14,354 bases of DNA from CAYLSV01 sp964386435 (GTDB taxonomy: Bacteria > Planctomycetota > Phycisphaerae > Tepidisphaerales > Tepidisphaeraceae). Position numbers and translations under genes: made by a program. The stretch is from assembly GCA_964386435.1 (NCBI GenBank), contig CAYLSV010000092.1, positions 1-14,354 of the forward strand. The letters are read 5' to 3'. The notes under the pieces are model-generated. The model was given only the letters and a program-made list of their open reading frames with translations, ran no database searches and had not been told where the DNA came from. Shown one piece after another: positions 1-6,233 of the stretch. Numbering within the stretch: position 1 is the stretch's first letter; the number at the start of each line of letters is the position of its first letter.

Positions 1-22
1 CACGGCATCAACGCCGCCAAAT

Positions 23-111
23 CCGCCTCCACCTCATAGAGGTGGGGCTTCACGAAGCGGGTCGCCTTGGCTTAACGTCCGTGAAGCCCCACCTCTACGA
101 GGTGGAGGCGG
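23..111. repeat. Nested inverted repeat, REPIN/BIME-like element 1
   Basis: Two 32-bp arms (23-54 and 80-111) are reverse complements with a single mismatch, separated by 25 bp. Each arm holds its own small hairpin: ccacctc-ata-gaggtgg at 29-45 and ccacctc-tac-gaggtgg at 89-105. The single arm mismatch falls in the small loop (ata versus the expected tac complement), so all stems are kept. Two hairpins in inverted orientation are the architecture of REP pairs (REPIN/BIME). The tetranucleotide next to the hairpin, read inward-out, is GAAG, which is not one of the classic GTAG/GGAG forms. It could also act as a strong transcription barrier before the gene at 154. Confidence 0.8.
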
Positions 112-153
112 TTTCAGCGACGCCCGACCCGTTGTGCCTGTTACGATCGTGGC

Positions 154-549
154 GTGGTCGACGACGTCCTGTCCTACGAGCCGGTGCAGCGGCCGCCGGG
201 GCCGCCTTCGTTGGTGGTGTTCGTCACGCCGCTGCTCAACGCGATCGGGCTGCTGCTGAACACGCTGGGGCACGTCTACCTCCTCGGCACCGTCGCCTGC
301 TGCATCGGCTGGACAGCATTGCCCTACCTCGTCGGCGGCGTGCTCGGGTTGATCGTCGTCGAGGTCAACCGGGCCGCCAACGTGCGGGCGGCGTTGATTG
401 CCACCGTGCTGCACCTGGTCGTGGGCGGCTTTTTTTGGTTCGAACTCTGGCGGACGCCGTACCTCGGCATGGAGGCGGCGATGTTCGTGATGCCGCTGGT
501 GCAGTGCATTGTGCTGATGACCACCTACGCGTTGCTCGCCCGCAACTGA
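154..549 (+). CDS. Small four-helix membrane protein, unknown function
   Basis: I do not recognise this 131-residue protein. A short proline-rich N-terminus (residues 9-18) is followed by four hydrophobic stretches at about 20-42, 43-69, 79-98 and 106-128, so it is probably an integral inner-membrane protein with little soluble mass. The start is a GTG at 154; no upstream ATG is in frame and no clear ribosome binding site is visible. It lies 40 bp after a large nested inverted repeat, so the promoter must sit in or very close to that element. The next gene on the same strand begins 33 bp after its stop, suggesting co-transcription with the coiled-coil membrane protein. Coding is supported by the clean hydrophobic pattern, but no homologous family can be named. 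Confidence 0.7.
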   Translation: MVDDVLSYEPVQRPPGPPSLVVFVTPLLNAIGLLLNTLGHVYLLGTVACCIGWTALPYLVGGVLGLIVVEVNRAANVRAALIATVLHLVVGGFFWFELWRTPYLGMEAAMFVMPLVQCIVLMTTYALLARN

Positions 550-582
550 CGCACGGCCGCCGCTTCGGCTATTCTTAACCCT

Positions 583-1401
583 GTGAGCGACACGGACACA
601 AAAGACCAGCAGCCCGAGCCGGTCAGCGGCGAGATTATCGAACCCGACGACCAACCGAAGCAGGGTGGTTTGCTCGCCCGGCTCTTCGGCGGCGGGCGCG
701 AGCGGGAGCCGGACGACCTCCGCGGCAGCCTGCTCCGCCCCAACGCCAAACGCGACGCGGCCATTGGCAGCCTGACCCGCGGGTTCGACACGCTCACCGG
801 CCTGATGTCGTCCATCCAGTCGACGATGGAGGCCAACGGCCAGACACAGCGGGATCTGCTCGACACCCTCCAGCACCTCCCCGGCAGCGTCGAGGAGGCG
901 GCCAAGGCGAACAAAATTCATGGCGAAACGCTGCTCGCAATCCGTGACCAGATCGGCCAGCAGGGCGGCTTCCAGGAAAAACTCGGCGACATCCTCGGCT
1001 CGCTCACCGAAACCGGCGACGCCCAACGCAAGGGCCTGGAGACACTGCAGGAACGTGTCGAGGCGATGCGCGAGGCCGATTCGCAGATGGCCGACAACCT
1101 CGGCCGCGTCGGCAGCACGATGGACGGCCTCGGCGGCACGCTCGATCAGATTGGCGGCAAGATGGGCGACATCGGCAACGCCATGGGCCGCGTCACCGAG
1201 AGCAGCCACGGCACGGCCCAGGTGCTCGACCAAATCCGCACGCAACTCGACGCCCGGACCACCGAGATCGAGAGCCAAATGAAGAAGCAGGCCAGCAAAT
1301 TCAGCCTGCTGCTGGTGCTGTCGCTGCTGCTCAGCACGCTCGCCCTCGCCAGCGTCGCCGCCATCGGCTGGCTGATCCTCGAACGCCTTCCGGCCGCGTA
1401 A
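583..1401 (+). CDS. Coiled-coil protein with C-terminal membrane anchor
   Basis: This 272-residue protein has an acidic, Pro/Gln-rich N-terminus (1-45) and a long, polar, heptad-like region rich in Gln, Glu, Asp, Met and Gly (about 65-238). Its one strong hydrophobic segment is at about 241-265, just before a seven-residue tail. The layout is that of a tail-anchored or single-pass protein with a large cytoplasmic coiled coil. The repeats of the type MGDIGNAMGRV and MDGLGGTLDQIGGKMG (about 180-200) recall the amphipathic helices of chemoreceptor signalling or tape-measure-like domains. However, there is no HAMP domain and no conserved receptor hairpin tip that I can recognise. The start is GTG at 583, 33 bp after the preceding membrane gene. 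Function is unknown; a scaffold or membrane-organising role is only a guess. Confidence 0.8.
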   Translation: MSDTDTKDQQPEPVSGEIIEPDDQPKQGGLLARLFGGGREREPDDLRGSLLRPNAKRDAAIGSLTRGFDTLTGLMSSIQSTMEANGQTQRDLLDTLQHLPGSVEEAAKANKIHGETLLAIRDQIGQQGGFQEKLGDILGSLTETGDAQRKGLETLQERVEAMREADSQMADNLGRVGSTMDGLGGTLDQIGGKMGDIGNAMGRVTESSHGTAQVLDQIRTQLDARTTEIESQMKKQASKFSLLLVLSLLLSTLALASVAAIGWLILERLPAA

Positions 1402-1481
1402 GGCGCGAGCGTCGACCCACAGGTGGCCAACGGCATCGCGGACGAACCTGAATTTTGGCCGCGACGCAAGTCTCACCCGCC

Positions 1482-1970
1482 ATGGCCTCGCCGTTCCAAA
1501 CCTACCAGATCGCGTCGCTGCACGTGAAGCTCAGCCTCTTCGCCGCCGTCCCGGCGGCGGCGGGGGCGGTGCTGTTGGCGAGCGCGTTCGGCGTCGAAGG
1601 GGCCAAGGGGTCGGCCGCGGCGGCCTTGGTCGGGGCGTGGGTCGGCGTGGTGGCGCTGCGGGCGGCGTTCGTGCGGTTCAACCACTTGCGCACCAACCAC
1701 GACCTCGCCGCCGACCGCCCGCTGCGCCGGCTGCTGCTCGTCGGGCTGCCGTTGGGCGTCGTGGTCCTCGTGCTGGCGTCGCAGAACGTCGAGCCGACGC
1801 TCGAGGAGTTGCGGGCCAAACGTCAACGCGCCGCCGCCGACCCGGCCACCGTGCGGCGGGCCACCGATTTCCTCGCTGGCGACGGCGAGCCGACGTTGGG
1901 CGAGATGGTCCGGCAACGAATGCAGGGGCAGACGCCGACGCCCGCCACCCGCCCCGACGACGGCGGATGA
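1482..1970 (+). CDS. Small membrane protein with cytoplasmic tail, unknown function
   Basis: This 162-residue protein has hydrophobic segments at about 15-60 (one or two helices, very Ala/Gly/Val-rich) and about 85-103. A charged C-terminal tail of roughly 60 residues follows, containing PTLEELRAKRQRAAADPATV and later PTLGEMVRQRMQGQ. The repeated PTL-E pattern in the tail may mark two similar short helices. I chose ATG 1482; a TTG nine codons upstream (1455) is possible but adds no conserved-looking residues. It is the third same-strand gene after 154 and 583 and may belong to the same operon, although the 80-bp gap could hold its own promoter. It ends 12 bp from the end of the convergent K+ channel gene, with no terminator hairpin between them. 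No family recognised. Confidence 0.65.
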   Translation: MASPFQTYQIASLHVKLSLFAAVPAAAGAVLLASAFGVEGAKGSAAAALVGAWVGVVALRAAFVRFNHLRTNHDLAADRPLRRLLLVGLPLGVVVLVLASQNVEPTLEELRAKRQRAAADPATVRRATDFLAGDGEPTLGEMVRQRMQGQTPTPATRPDDGG

Positions 1971-1982
1971 GGTCACTCGCGG

Positions 1983-2564
1983 TCACGCCTCGACCGGGGC
2001 GACGTGGTCTGCTTCGTTGTCCTTGCGTTGCTTGGCCGTTGCCTGGATGAAGCTCGTGGCGGTGGAGGCGAGCAGGCCGAGGACGATGTAGCCGACGAAC
2101 GTCTCGATGCACGCCAGGATGCGGCTCATGCCGCGGGGCTGGATGTCGCCGTAGCCGAGGGTGGTGAAGGTGACGACGCTGTAGTACAGGGCGTCGGTGT
2201 ACTGGTAAGTTATCTTTTCGCCCCCGCCGGTCGTGTCGGCGAGGCCGTATTGGGCGTAGAGCCCGGCGAACGCGCACAGCAGCAGCAGCACGTTCACGCC
2301 GGCGAGAATCGCCTCCAGCGTGTAGCTGCCCCGCCCGGCGAACAGCCGCACCAGCCGCTTGCCCAACAGCCAGAAAAACACGAACACGAATGCCACCGCC
2401 AGCCCGACCGTCACGATCTCCCGCGGCAGCCCCGCTGGCAAAAAACCCAGCCCCACCCACGACCCGCCGATCACAATGAACAGCACGAACAGCCCGGCCG
2501 TCGCCGCCACCTCTTTAAGCCAGCCCTGATCCTTCGTCTTCTCCACGGCATCGTTGACGTCCAT
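1983..2564 (-). CDS. Ion channel family protein (K+ channel, TLGYGD filter)
   Basis: This protein probably conducts K+ through the inner membrane. The 193-residue product has helices at about 21-43, 47-68, 84-107 and 149-176. A pore loop at 122-140 ends in the canonical selectivity filter TLGYGD (135-140, preceded by FT). This matches the bacterial two-TM pore module (Ion_trans_2) preceded by two extra helices. No RCK/TrkA-N or cyclic-nucleotide domain follows: the cytoplasmic C-terminus is only about 17 residues, so gating by a fused ligand domain is excluded here. The start is ATG at 2564; a GTG two codons upstream (2570) is also possible. The gene is divergent from the dehydrogenase at 2648 and convergent with the membrane gene ending at 1970. 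Confidence 0.9.
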   Translation of the reverse strand: MDVNDAVEKTKDQGWLKEVAATAGLFVLFIVIGGSWVGLGFLPAGLPREIVTVGLAVAFVFVFFWLLGKRLVRLFAGRGSYTLEAILAGVNVLLLLCAFAGLYAQYGLADTTGGGEKITYQYTDALYYSVVTFTTLGYGDIQPRGMSRILACIETFVGYIVLGLLASTATSFIQATAKQRKDNEADHVAPVEA

Positions 2565-2647
2565 CGGCACAACCTATCAACAGCCGCAACATCCGCAAAC
2601 GCATGATCTTCAACAGCCGCCGGCGTCGGCCCGGCTACGCTCGTTCC

Positions 2648-3604
2648 ATGCCCACGATGCGTGCCGCACAGGTTGTCGAGCCCGGCAAGATCGAGATCGT
2701 CGACGCCCTCGAGCCCGTGCCCGCCGCCGGCGAGGTGGTGGTGAAACTCGAAGGTTGCGGCGTGTGCGCCAGCAACGTCCCGCCGTTCGAGGGCCGGGAG
2801 TGGTTCGAGTACCCGATGCCGCCGGCCGGGCTGGGGCACGAATCGTGGGGCGTCGTCGAATCGCTCGGCGACGGCGTGAGTTCCCTTGCCGTGGGCGACC
2901 GCGTGGCGTCGATGGCGCAGGACGCTTACGCCGAGAAGGTGAAGGTTGCCGCCGATCAGTGCGTGACGCTGCCCGACGCCCTCGCCGGCTGGCCGTTCCC
3001 CGGCGAGCCGTTGGCATGTGCGATGAACATCCACGACCGCACCGGCCACCACGCCGGTGACACGGTGTTGGTGATCGGCATCGGCTTCCTCGGGGCGCTG
3101 CTCACCCGCCTCTACGAGGCCGACGGCTGCAACGTCCTCGCCGCCAGTCGCCGGCCGGAATCGCTTGATTTTGCTCAGGCCGCAGACAAACGCCCGATGG
3201 ACGATCACTGGCCGATCGTCGAGTGGGTCAAAAGCCACACCGACGGCAAGCTCGCCGACGTCGTCGTCGAATGCACCGGCAAACAATGGCCCCTCGACCT
3301 GGCCGCCGACAGCGTTCGCGAGATGGGCCGCCTCATCATCGCCGGCTACCACCAGGACGGCCTCCGTCAGGTGAACATGCAAACGTGGAACTGGAAGGGC
3401 CTCGACGTCGTCAACGCCCACGAGCGCGATCCGGCCCGTTACACCAACGGCCTGAAACGAGCCGTCGCCGCCGCCGAGCAAGGCCGCCTCGACCCCCGCC
3501 CGCTGCTCACCCACGCCGTCCCGCTGGAGCAGCTCGCCGACGCCCTGAACATGACCGCCGACCGCCCGGCCGGGTTCATGAAGGCGTGGGTGAGGTTCGA
3601 TTGA
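2648..3604 (+). CDS. Zinc-dependent MDR alcohol/polyol dehydrogenase
   Basis: This is a medium-chain dehydrogenase/reductase of 318 residues that should oxidise an alcohol or polyol with NAD(P)+ in the cytoplasm. The N-terminal GroES-like domain has the zinc-ligand segment GCGVCASN (Cys40) and the GHE motif (His64-Glu65). E120 in GEPLACAMN sits where sorbitol-dehydrogenase-like enzymes have their EPLA glutamate. The Rossmann nucleotide site is GIGFLG (144-149). The four-cysteine structural-zinc loop found in many family members is absent, which together with 318 residues makes it a compact form. The ECTG segment (208-211) is the usual MDR ECTG/D motif. I chose ATG 2648 because the sequence matches the family from there; a longer in-frame start at 2603 adds only a basic, unlikely leader. 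Substrate cannot be told from sequence. Confidence 0.88.
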   Translation: MPTMRAAQVVEPGKIEIVDALEPVPAAGEVVVKLEGCGVCASNVPPFEGREWFEYPMPPAGLGHESWGVVESLGDGVSSLAVGDRVASMAQDAYAEKVKVAADQCVTLPDALAGWPFPGEPLACAMNIHDRTGHHAGDTVLVIGIGFLGALLTRLYEADGCNVLAASRRPESLDFAQAADKRPMDDHWPIVEWVKSHTDGKLADVVVECTGKQWPLDLAADSVREMGRLIIAGYHQDGLRQVNMQTWNWKGLDVVNAHERDPARYTNGLKRAVAAAEQGRLDPRPLLTHAVPLEQLADALNMTADRPAGFMKAWVRFD

Positions 3605-3633
3605 GCCGGTCTGCACGTTTACTTGCGCATCGA

Positions 3634-3701
3634 CGTCGCGGAGGCCCCCCACCGCCGTGGTGACGGCGGTGGGGGNNNNNNNNNNGGGGGCCTCCGCGAC
3701 G
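3634..3701. repeat. Nested inverted repeat, REPIN/BIME-like element 3 (interrupted by gap)
   Basis: Outer arms of 16 bp (3634-3649 and 3686-3701) are perfect reverse complements. The left one runs into a 13-bp inner hairpin (3646-3658 with 3663-3675, loop ggtg). A run of ten Ns (3676-3685) follows, then five Gs that look like the end of a second, mirror-image copy of the inner hairpin. GGAG (3640-3643) lies just 5' of the inner stem, as in REP elements. The simplest reading is that the true sequence contains the full second hairpin and loop, and that assembly broke in it. Confidence 0.7.
3676..3685. other. Assembly gap (10 N)
   Basis: There are ten ambiguous bases exactly at the centre of an inverted repeat. 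The real missing length is unknown: ten is probably a placeholder, and by comparison with the other two elements several tens of bases may be absent. Confidence 0.95.
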
Positions 3702-3779
3702 CACGCGGATCAAGCAAGCGTTACGCTCCAACCACGATACGTGTGGATCTGAGGTGCCGGTTGGTCCACCGGTGATGCC

Positions 3780-4988
3780 TCATTCCTCCAACGTCGGCGG
3801 GTTCTCGGCGAGGTCTTTGCGGGCGGTGTTCAGGGCGTTGACGACGTAGCTCGTCACCAGCACCTTCTGGTCCTCCTGCCACTTGCTCTCGCCTTGCCAG
3901 CTGCCGTCGGGGTTCTGCATTTCGGCGGCGGCGTTGATCAGCTCGATCCGCCAGTCGATCTCGCCCATCGTCGGCGTGTCGAGCATCGGCTCGTCGTAAG
4001 CGTCCAGGGCGCGGGCGAGGGTGATCAGGTAGTAGAAGTGGCCCCAGCGTGCTTTGTCCGGGTCGCCCTCGGCCATGCCGGGGTTCTCGTCGAGGGTCCA
4101 ATTGTTTTGCACCCAATCGTGGGCGGCGACGACGCGGGGGTCGTCCTTGCTCAGCCCGGCGTAGATCATGCTCTTGAGGCCGGCGTAGGTCATGCTGCCG
4201 TAGCTGCGGAGGCGGCGCTGGCCGTTGGCGTCGATGTACTCGCCGGCGAAGCTCTCGTAGCTGCCGTCGGCGTCGGGCGAGTAGACGAACCCGCCGTCGT
4301 CACCGGCCCAGTCATTGGGATTGGTTTCACTGTTGTTCTGCAAACGAGTGATGAAGGTCAAGGCCGCCCGATATGCCGGGTCGTCGGCGGGAATGTCGGC
4401 GTCGTGGAGGGCTTCGAGGGCCATCGAGAGGTTGGACAGGTCCGGCCGGCCGTCGCCGCGGGAGCGGCCGCCGTAGCCCCAGCCGCCGTAAAACGGGTCG
4501 CCTTGATCGGCCACGTTGCCGATGCCCTCGGGGCGGTCGCCCTCGAACTCCGGCTCGATCTCCGGCAGCCACTGCAGCCGGCGGATGAAGTTCACGCCGT
4601 CGACAATCGCCTGATCGAACCGATCATCGCCGGCTTCTTCGCTGGCGGCGACGAACGTGCTGACGGCGATGGCCGTGTTGTAGTTGGCGAGCAAATCGCT
4701 GTAGACGCCGCCGTCGGGCGTCTGCTGGTCGAGCAGGCTGTCGAGGGCCCGCTTGATTTCCGGCGAATCGGGGCCGAAGTCGTCGCTGCCGAGCAGGGCC
4801 CGGGTGGCGAGGGCGGTGTACGCCGGCGGCACCTGCGGGGCCGCCTGCCAGGTGCCGTCGGGTTGTTGCTGGTCGAGCAGAAATTCGATGCCGCGGTCGG
4901 CGACTTCCACGGCTTTCTCCGCCGGATCCACGGGGGCAACCGAGGTCACGGCGAGGCTTGTCACGCTGGCGAGAAGAAGGTTCAACAT
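3780..4988 (-). CDS. Exported prenyltransferase/squalene-cyclase-like toroid protein
   Basis: The 402-residue protein starts with a hydrophobic, signal-peptide-like segment (1-17, cleavage plausible near residue 18-22). The rest is helical, with repeats of the QW type seen in squalene-hopene cyclases and prenyltransferase beta subunits: QQQPDGTW (40-47), QQTPDGG (88-94), GGWGYGG (168-174) and MQNPDGSW (357-364). These mark an alpha/alpha toroid fold. The catalytic DxDD motif of squalene-hopene cyclase is not seen, and the length is about two thirds of a true cyclase. Export also argues against terpene cyclisation, so this is likely a structural or binding relative of unknown role. The start is ATG 4988. 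Both flanks hold REPIN-like inverted repeats, so it is probably monocistronic. Confidence 0.85.
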   Translation of the reverse strand: MLNLLLASVTSLAVTSVAPVDPAEKAVEVADRGIEFLLDQQQPDGTWQAAPQVPPAYTALATRALLGSDDFGPDSPEIKRALDSLLDQQTPDGGVYSDLLANYNTAIAVSTFVAASEEAGDDRFDQAIVDGVNFIRRLQWLPEIEPEFEGDRPEGIGNVADQGDPFYGGWGYGGRSRGDGRPDLSNLSMALEALHDADIPADDPAYRAALTFITRLQNNSETNPNDWAGDDGGFVYSPDADGSYESFAGEYIDANGQRRLRSYGSMTYAGLKSMIYAGLSKDDPRVVAAHDWVQNNWTLDENPGMAEGDPDKARWGHFYYLITLARALDAYDEPMLDTPTMGEIDWRIELINAAAEMQNPDGSWQGESKWQEDQKVLVTSYVVNALNTARKDLAENPPTLEE

Positions 4989-5071
4989 GGCGGTGCAAAG
5001 GGTAGGACAGGATGTTGACAGGCAGGAGGCGGTGAGGTGAGCCGGACGTGTCTAGAGATCCCAATTATCTA

Positions 5072-5151
5072 AGGTAGCTGCGGTGCAACGCACCGCAGTC
5101 CGGGAGCATGGAGCGGGCGTCGGACTGCGGTGCGTTGCACCGCAGCTACCT
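5072..5151. repeat. Nested inverted repeat, REPIN/BIME-like element 2
   Basis: Two perfect 31-bp arms (5072-5102 and 5121-5151) are separated by 18 bp. Each arm contains a smaller hairpin, ctgcggtgc-aac-gcaccgcag (5078-5098 and its mirror copy). The tetranucleotide GTAG (5074-5077) lies directly 5' of the hairpin, with its mirror on the far side. GTAG followed by a small hairpin, paired in inverted orientation, is the textbook form of a REPIN. It lies between two minus-strand genes, 3' of the HEAT-repeat protein gene and 5' of the toroid protein gene. Confidence 0.88.
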
Positions 5152-5171
5152 CATGGGTCGAGACGTCATCG

Positions 5172-6080
5172 TCAGAACACGCCCGGTGCGTCGGGCGGCG
5201 GGTCGTCGCTGCGCAGGGTGTGGTTGCCGAGGTACGCCTCGAGCACGCGCCGGATCGCCGGGGGTTGCGGGTTCTCCAGCGCCGTGCGGACGGCGGGGAC
5301 GAGGCGGTCGCCGGCGTCGGTGAGAGCGGCCTGGGCTTGTTGCCGGACGCGGGGGTCGGGGGCGGCGAGGTCTTCGAGCAAATCGGCCAATCGTTCGACG
5401 TCGGCCGGTTTCGGCGCCATCACCGGGCGGTCGGCGGCCCGGGGGGCAAGCGGGTCGGCCCCGTCGGCAAGCTGCCGCAGCAGCGGGGCCAAGGCGGCGT
5501 CGTGCCACGCCGGCTCGGCGGCGGCGAGGGCCGAGGCATCCGTCGCCCGCACCGTCCGCGGCCCCTCGAGCGCGAACCGCGTCACCTGCAACCCGCCCGC
5601 ATCGTGCCGCGCCTGCACCGACTCGCCCGCCAGGCCGCTGGCCAGCATCGACAACTCGCCATCGGCAAACGCCACCCGCGTCAGCGTCAGCCCCTCGGCC
5701 TCGTGCGGCTCGTCCAACCGGCGGAGAGTGGCGTCAACAAACTCCGCGGTCCGCCGCGACCGATCCCACACCGGCGGCCGCACTTGGGCCAACCACGGCC
5801 GGCCGTCGATGAGCACCAGGACCAGCCGCCCGCCGACCGTCGCCCGCCGCACCCGTTCGCTCGGGGCGAGCTTTGGAACGAGTCGCCCTTGCTCGACGTC
5901 AAACTGGAGGATGTCCGACCACCGCCACATCGCCTGCGGCCGCACCCAACGGTTCTCGAGCAGAAAGCGGTCGTCGAGCGTCGCCGGCGGGGCGGCCTGG
6001 TCCGCTTGCGCCGCCTGCCCGGAACAGGCTAATACCAGCCCCGCAAGACACGCCGAAATGTGCGGCAGCCACCGGATCAT
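5172..6080 (-). CDS. Exported HEAT-repeat-like protein
   Basis: This 302-residue protein has an N-terminal hydrophobic signal segment (about 4-18) ending LVLACSGQAAQA. A lipoprotein cleavage before Cys19 is possible, although Leu at -2 is not ideal; a signal peptidase I cut near AQA (24-26) is the alternative. Residues 30-210 form a beta-rich region I cannot assign. Residues 229-285 look like one or two HEAT-type helical pairs, with LLEDLAAPDPRVRQQAQAAL as the clearest unit. The start chosen is ATG 6080, because the signal peptide begins there; an in-frame codon at 6101 adds seven non-hydrophobic residues. The function may be in protein contacts at the cell surface or periplasm, but this is inferred only from the HEAT unit and export signal. 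Confidence 0.75.
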   Translation of the reverse strand: MIRWLPHISACLAGLVLACSGQAAQADQAAPPATLDDRFLLENRWVRPQAMWRWSDILQFDVEQGRLVPKLAPSERVRRATVGGRLVLVLIDGRPWLAQVRPPVWDRSRRTAEFVDATLRRLDEPHEAEGLTLTRVAFADGELSMLASGLAGESVQARHDAGGLQVTRFALEGPRTVRATDASALAAAEPAWHDAALAPLLRQLADGADPLAPRAADRPVMAPKPADVERLADLLEDLAAPDPRVRQQAQAALTDAGDRLVPAVRTALENPQPPAIRRVLEAYLGNHTLRSDDPPPDAPGVF

Positions 6081-6220
6081 GCCCGATGATAACGCCTCCA
6101 CCCATCAGGCGAAGCAGCGGGATCTGACCGGTTAAGTCGCCCCCGCATCGGCACGATGCAGAAGGTGTCGGCGCCTTCCGCTGGGCGTGGCCGGCGTGAT
6201 GCCGTCGATCTGAACGATGA

Positions 6221-6226
6221 GAGGAG
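6221..6226 (+). promoter_or_regulatory. Shine-Dalgarno site deciding the HDOD start
   Basis: GAGGAG lies seven bases before ATG 6234 and is one of the few clear ribosome binding sites in the window. It argues for the start at 6234 rather than the in-frame ATG at 6156. Confidence 0.75.
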
Positions 6227-6233
6227 CTTCATC

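Noticed and set aside
1..39. Possible gene end HGINAAKSASTS followed by TAG at the left edge
   Set aside because: Only 12 codons are visible and the stop lies inside an arm of the inverted repeat, so it cannot be told from chance.
23..111. Reading the large palindromes as CRISPR repeats or simple terminators
   Set aside because: There is no regular direct repeat-spacer series, and no T-run follows the stems; the nested inverted plan fits REP pairs better.
34..1476. 480-residue open frame on the minus strand covering the first two membrane-protein genes
   Set aside because: It is Ala/Gln/His/Arg-rich without domain features and lies opposite two plus-strand frames with clear helices and a coiled coil; such long antisense frames are expected at this GC content.
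2471..3652. 393-residue minus-strand open frame opposite the dehydrogenase
   Set aside because: The plus strand has unmistakable MDR motifs; the antisense translation is of the Val/Gly/His-rich mirror type.
3894..5018. 374-residue plus-strand open frame opposite the toroid protein
   Set aside because: It has the same mirror composition, and the minus strand carries QW-like repeats and a signal peptide.
5083..6135. 350-residue plus-strand open frame opposite the HEAT-repeat protein
   Set aside because: Ser/Arg/Ala-rich and featureless; the minus-strand frame has a signal peptide and HEAT-like unit.
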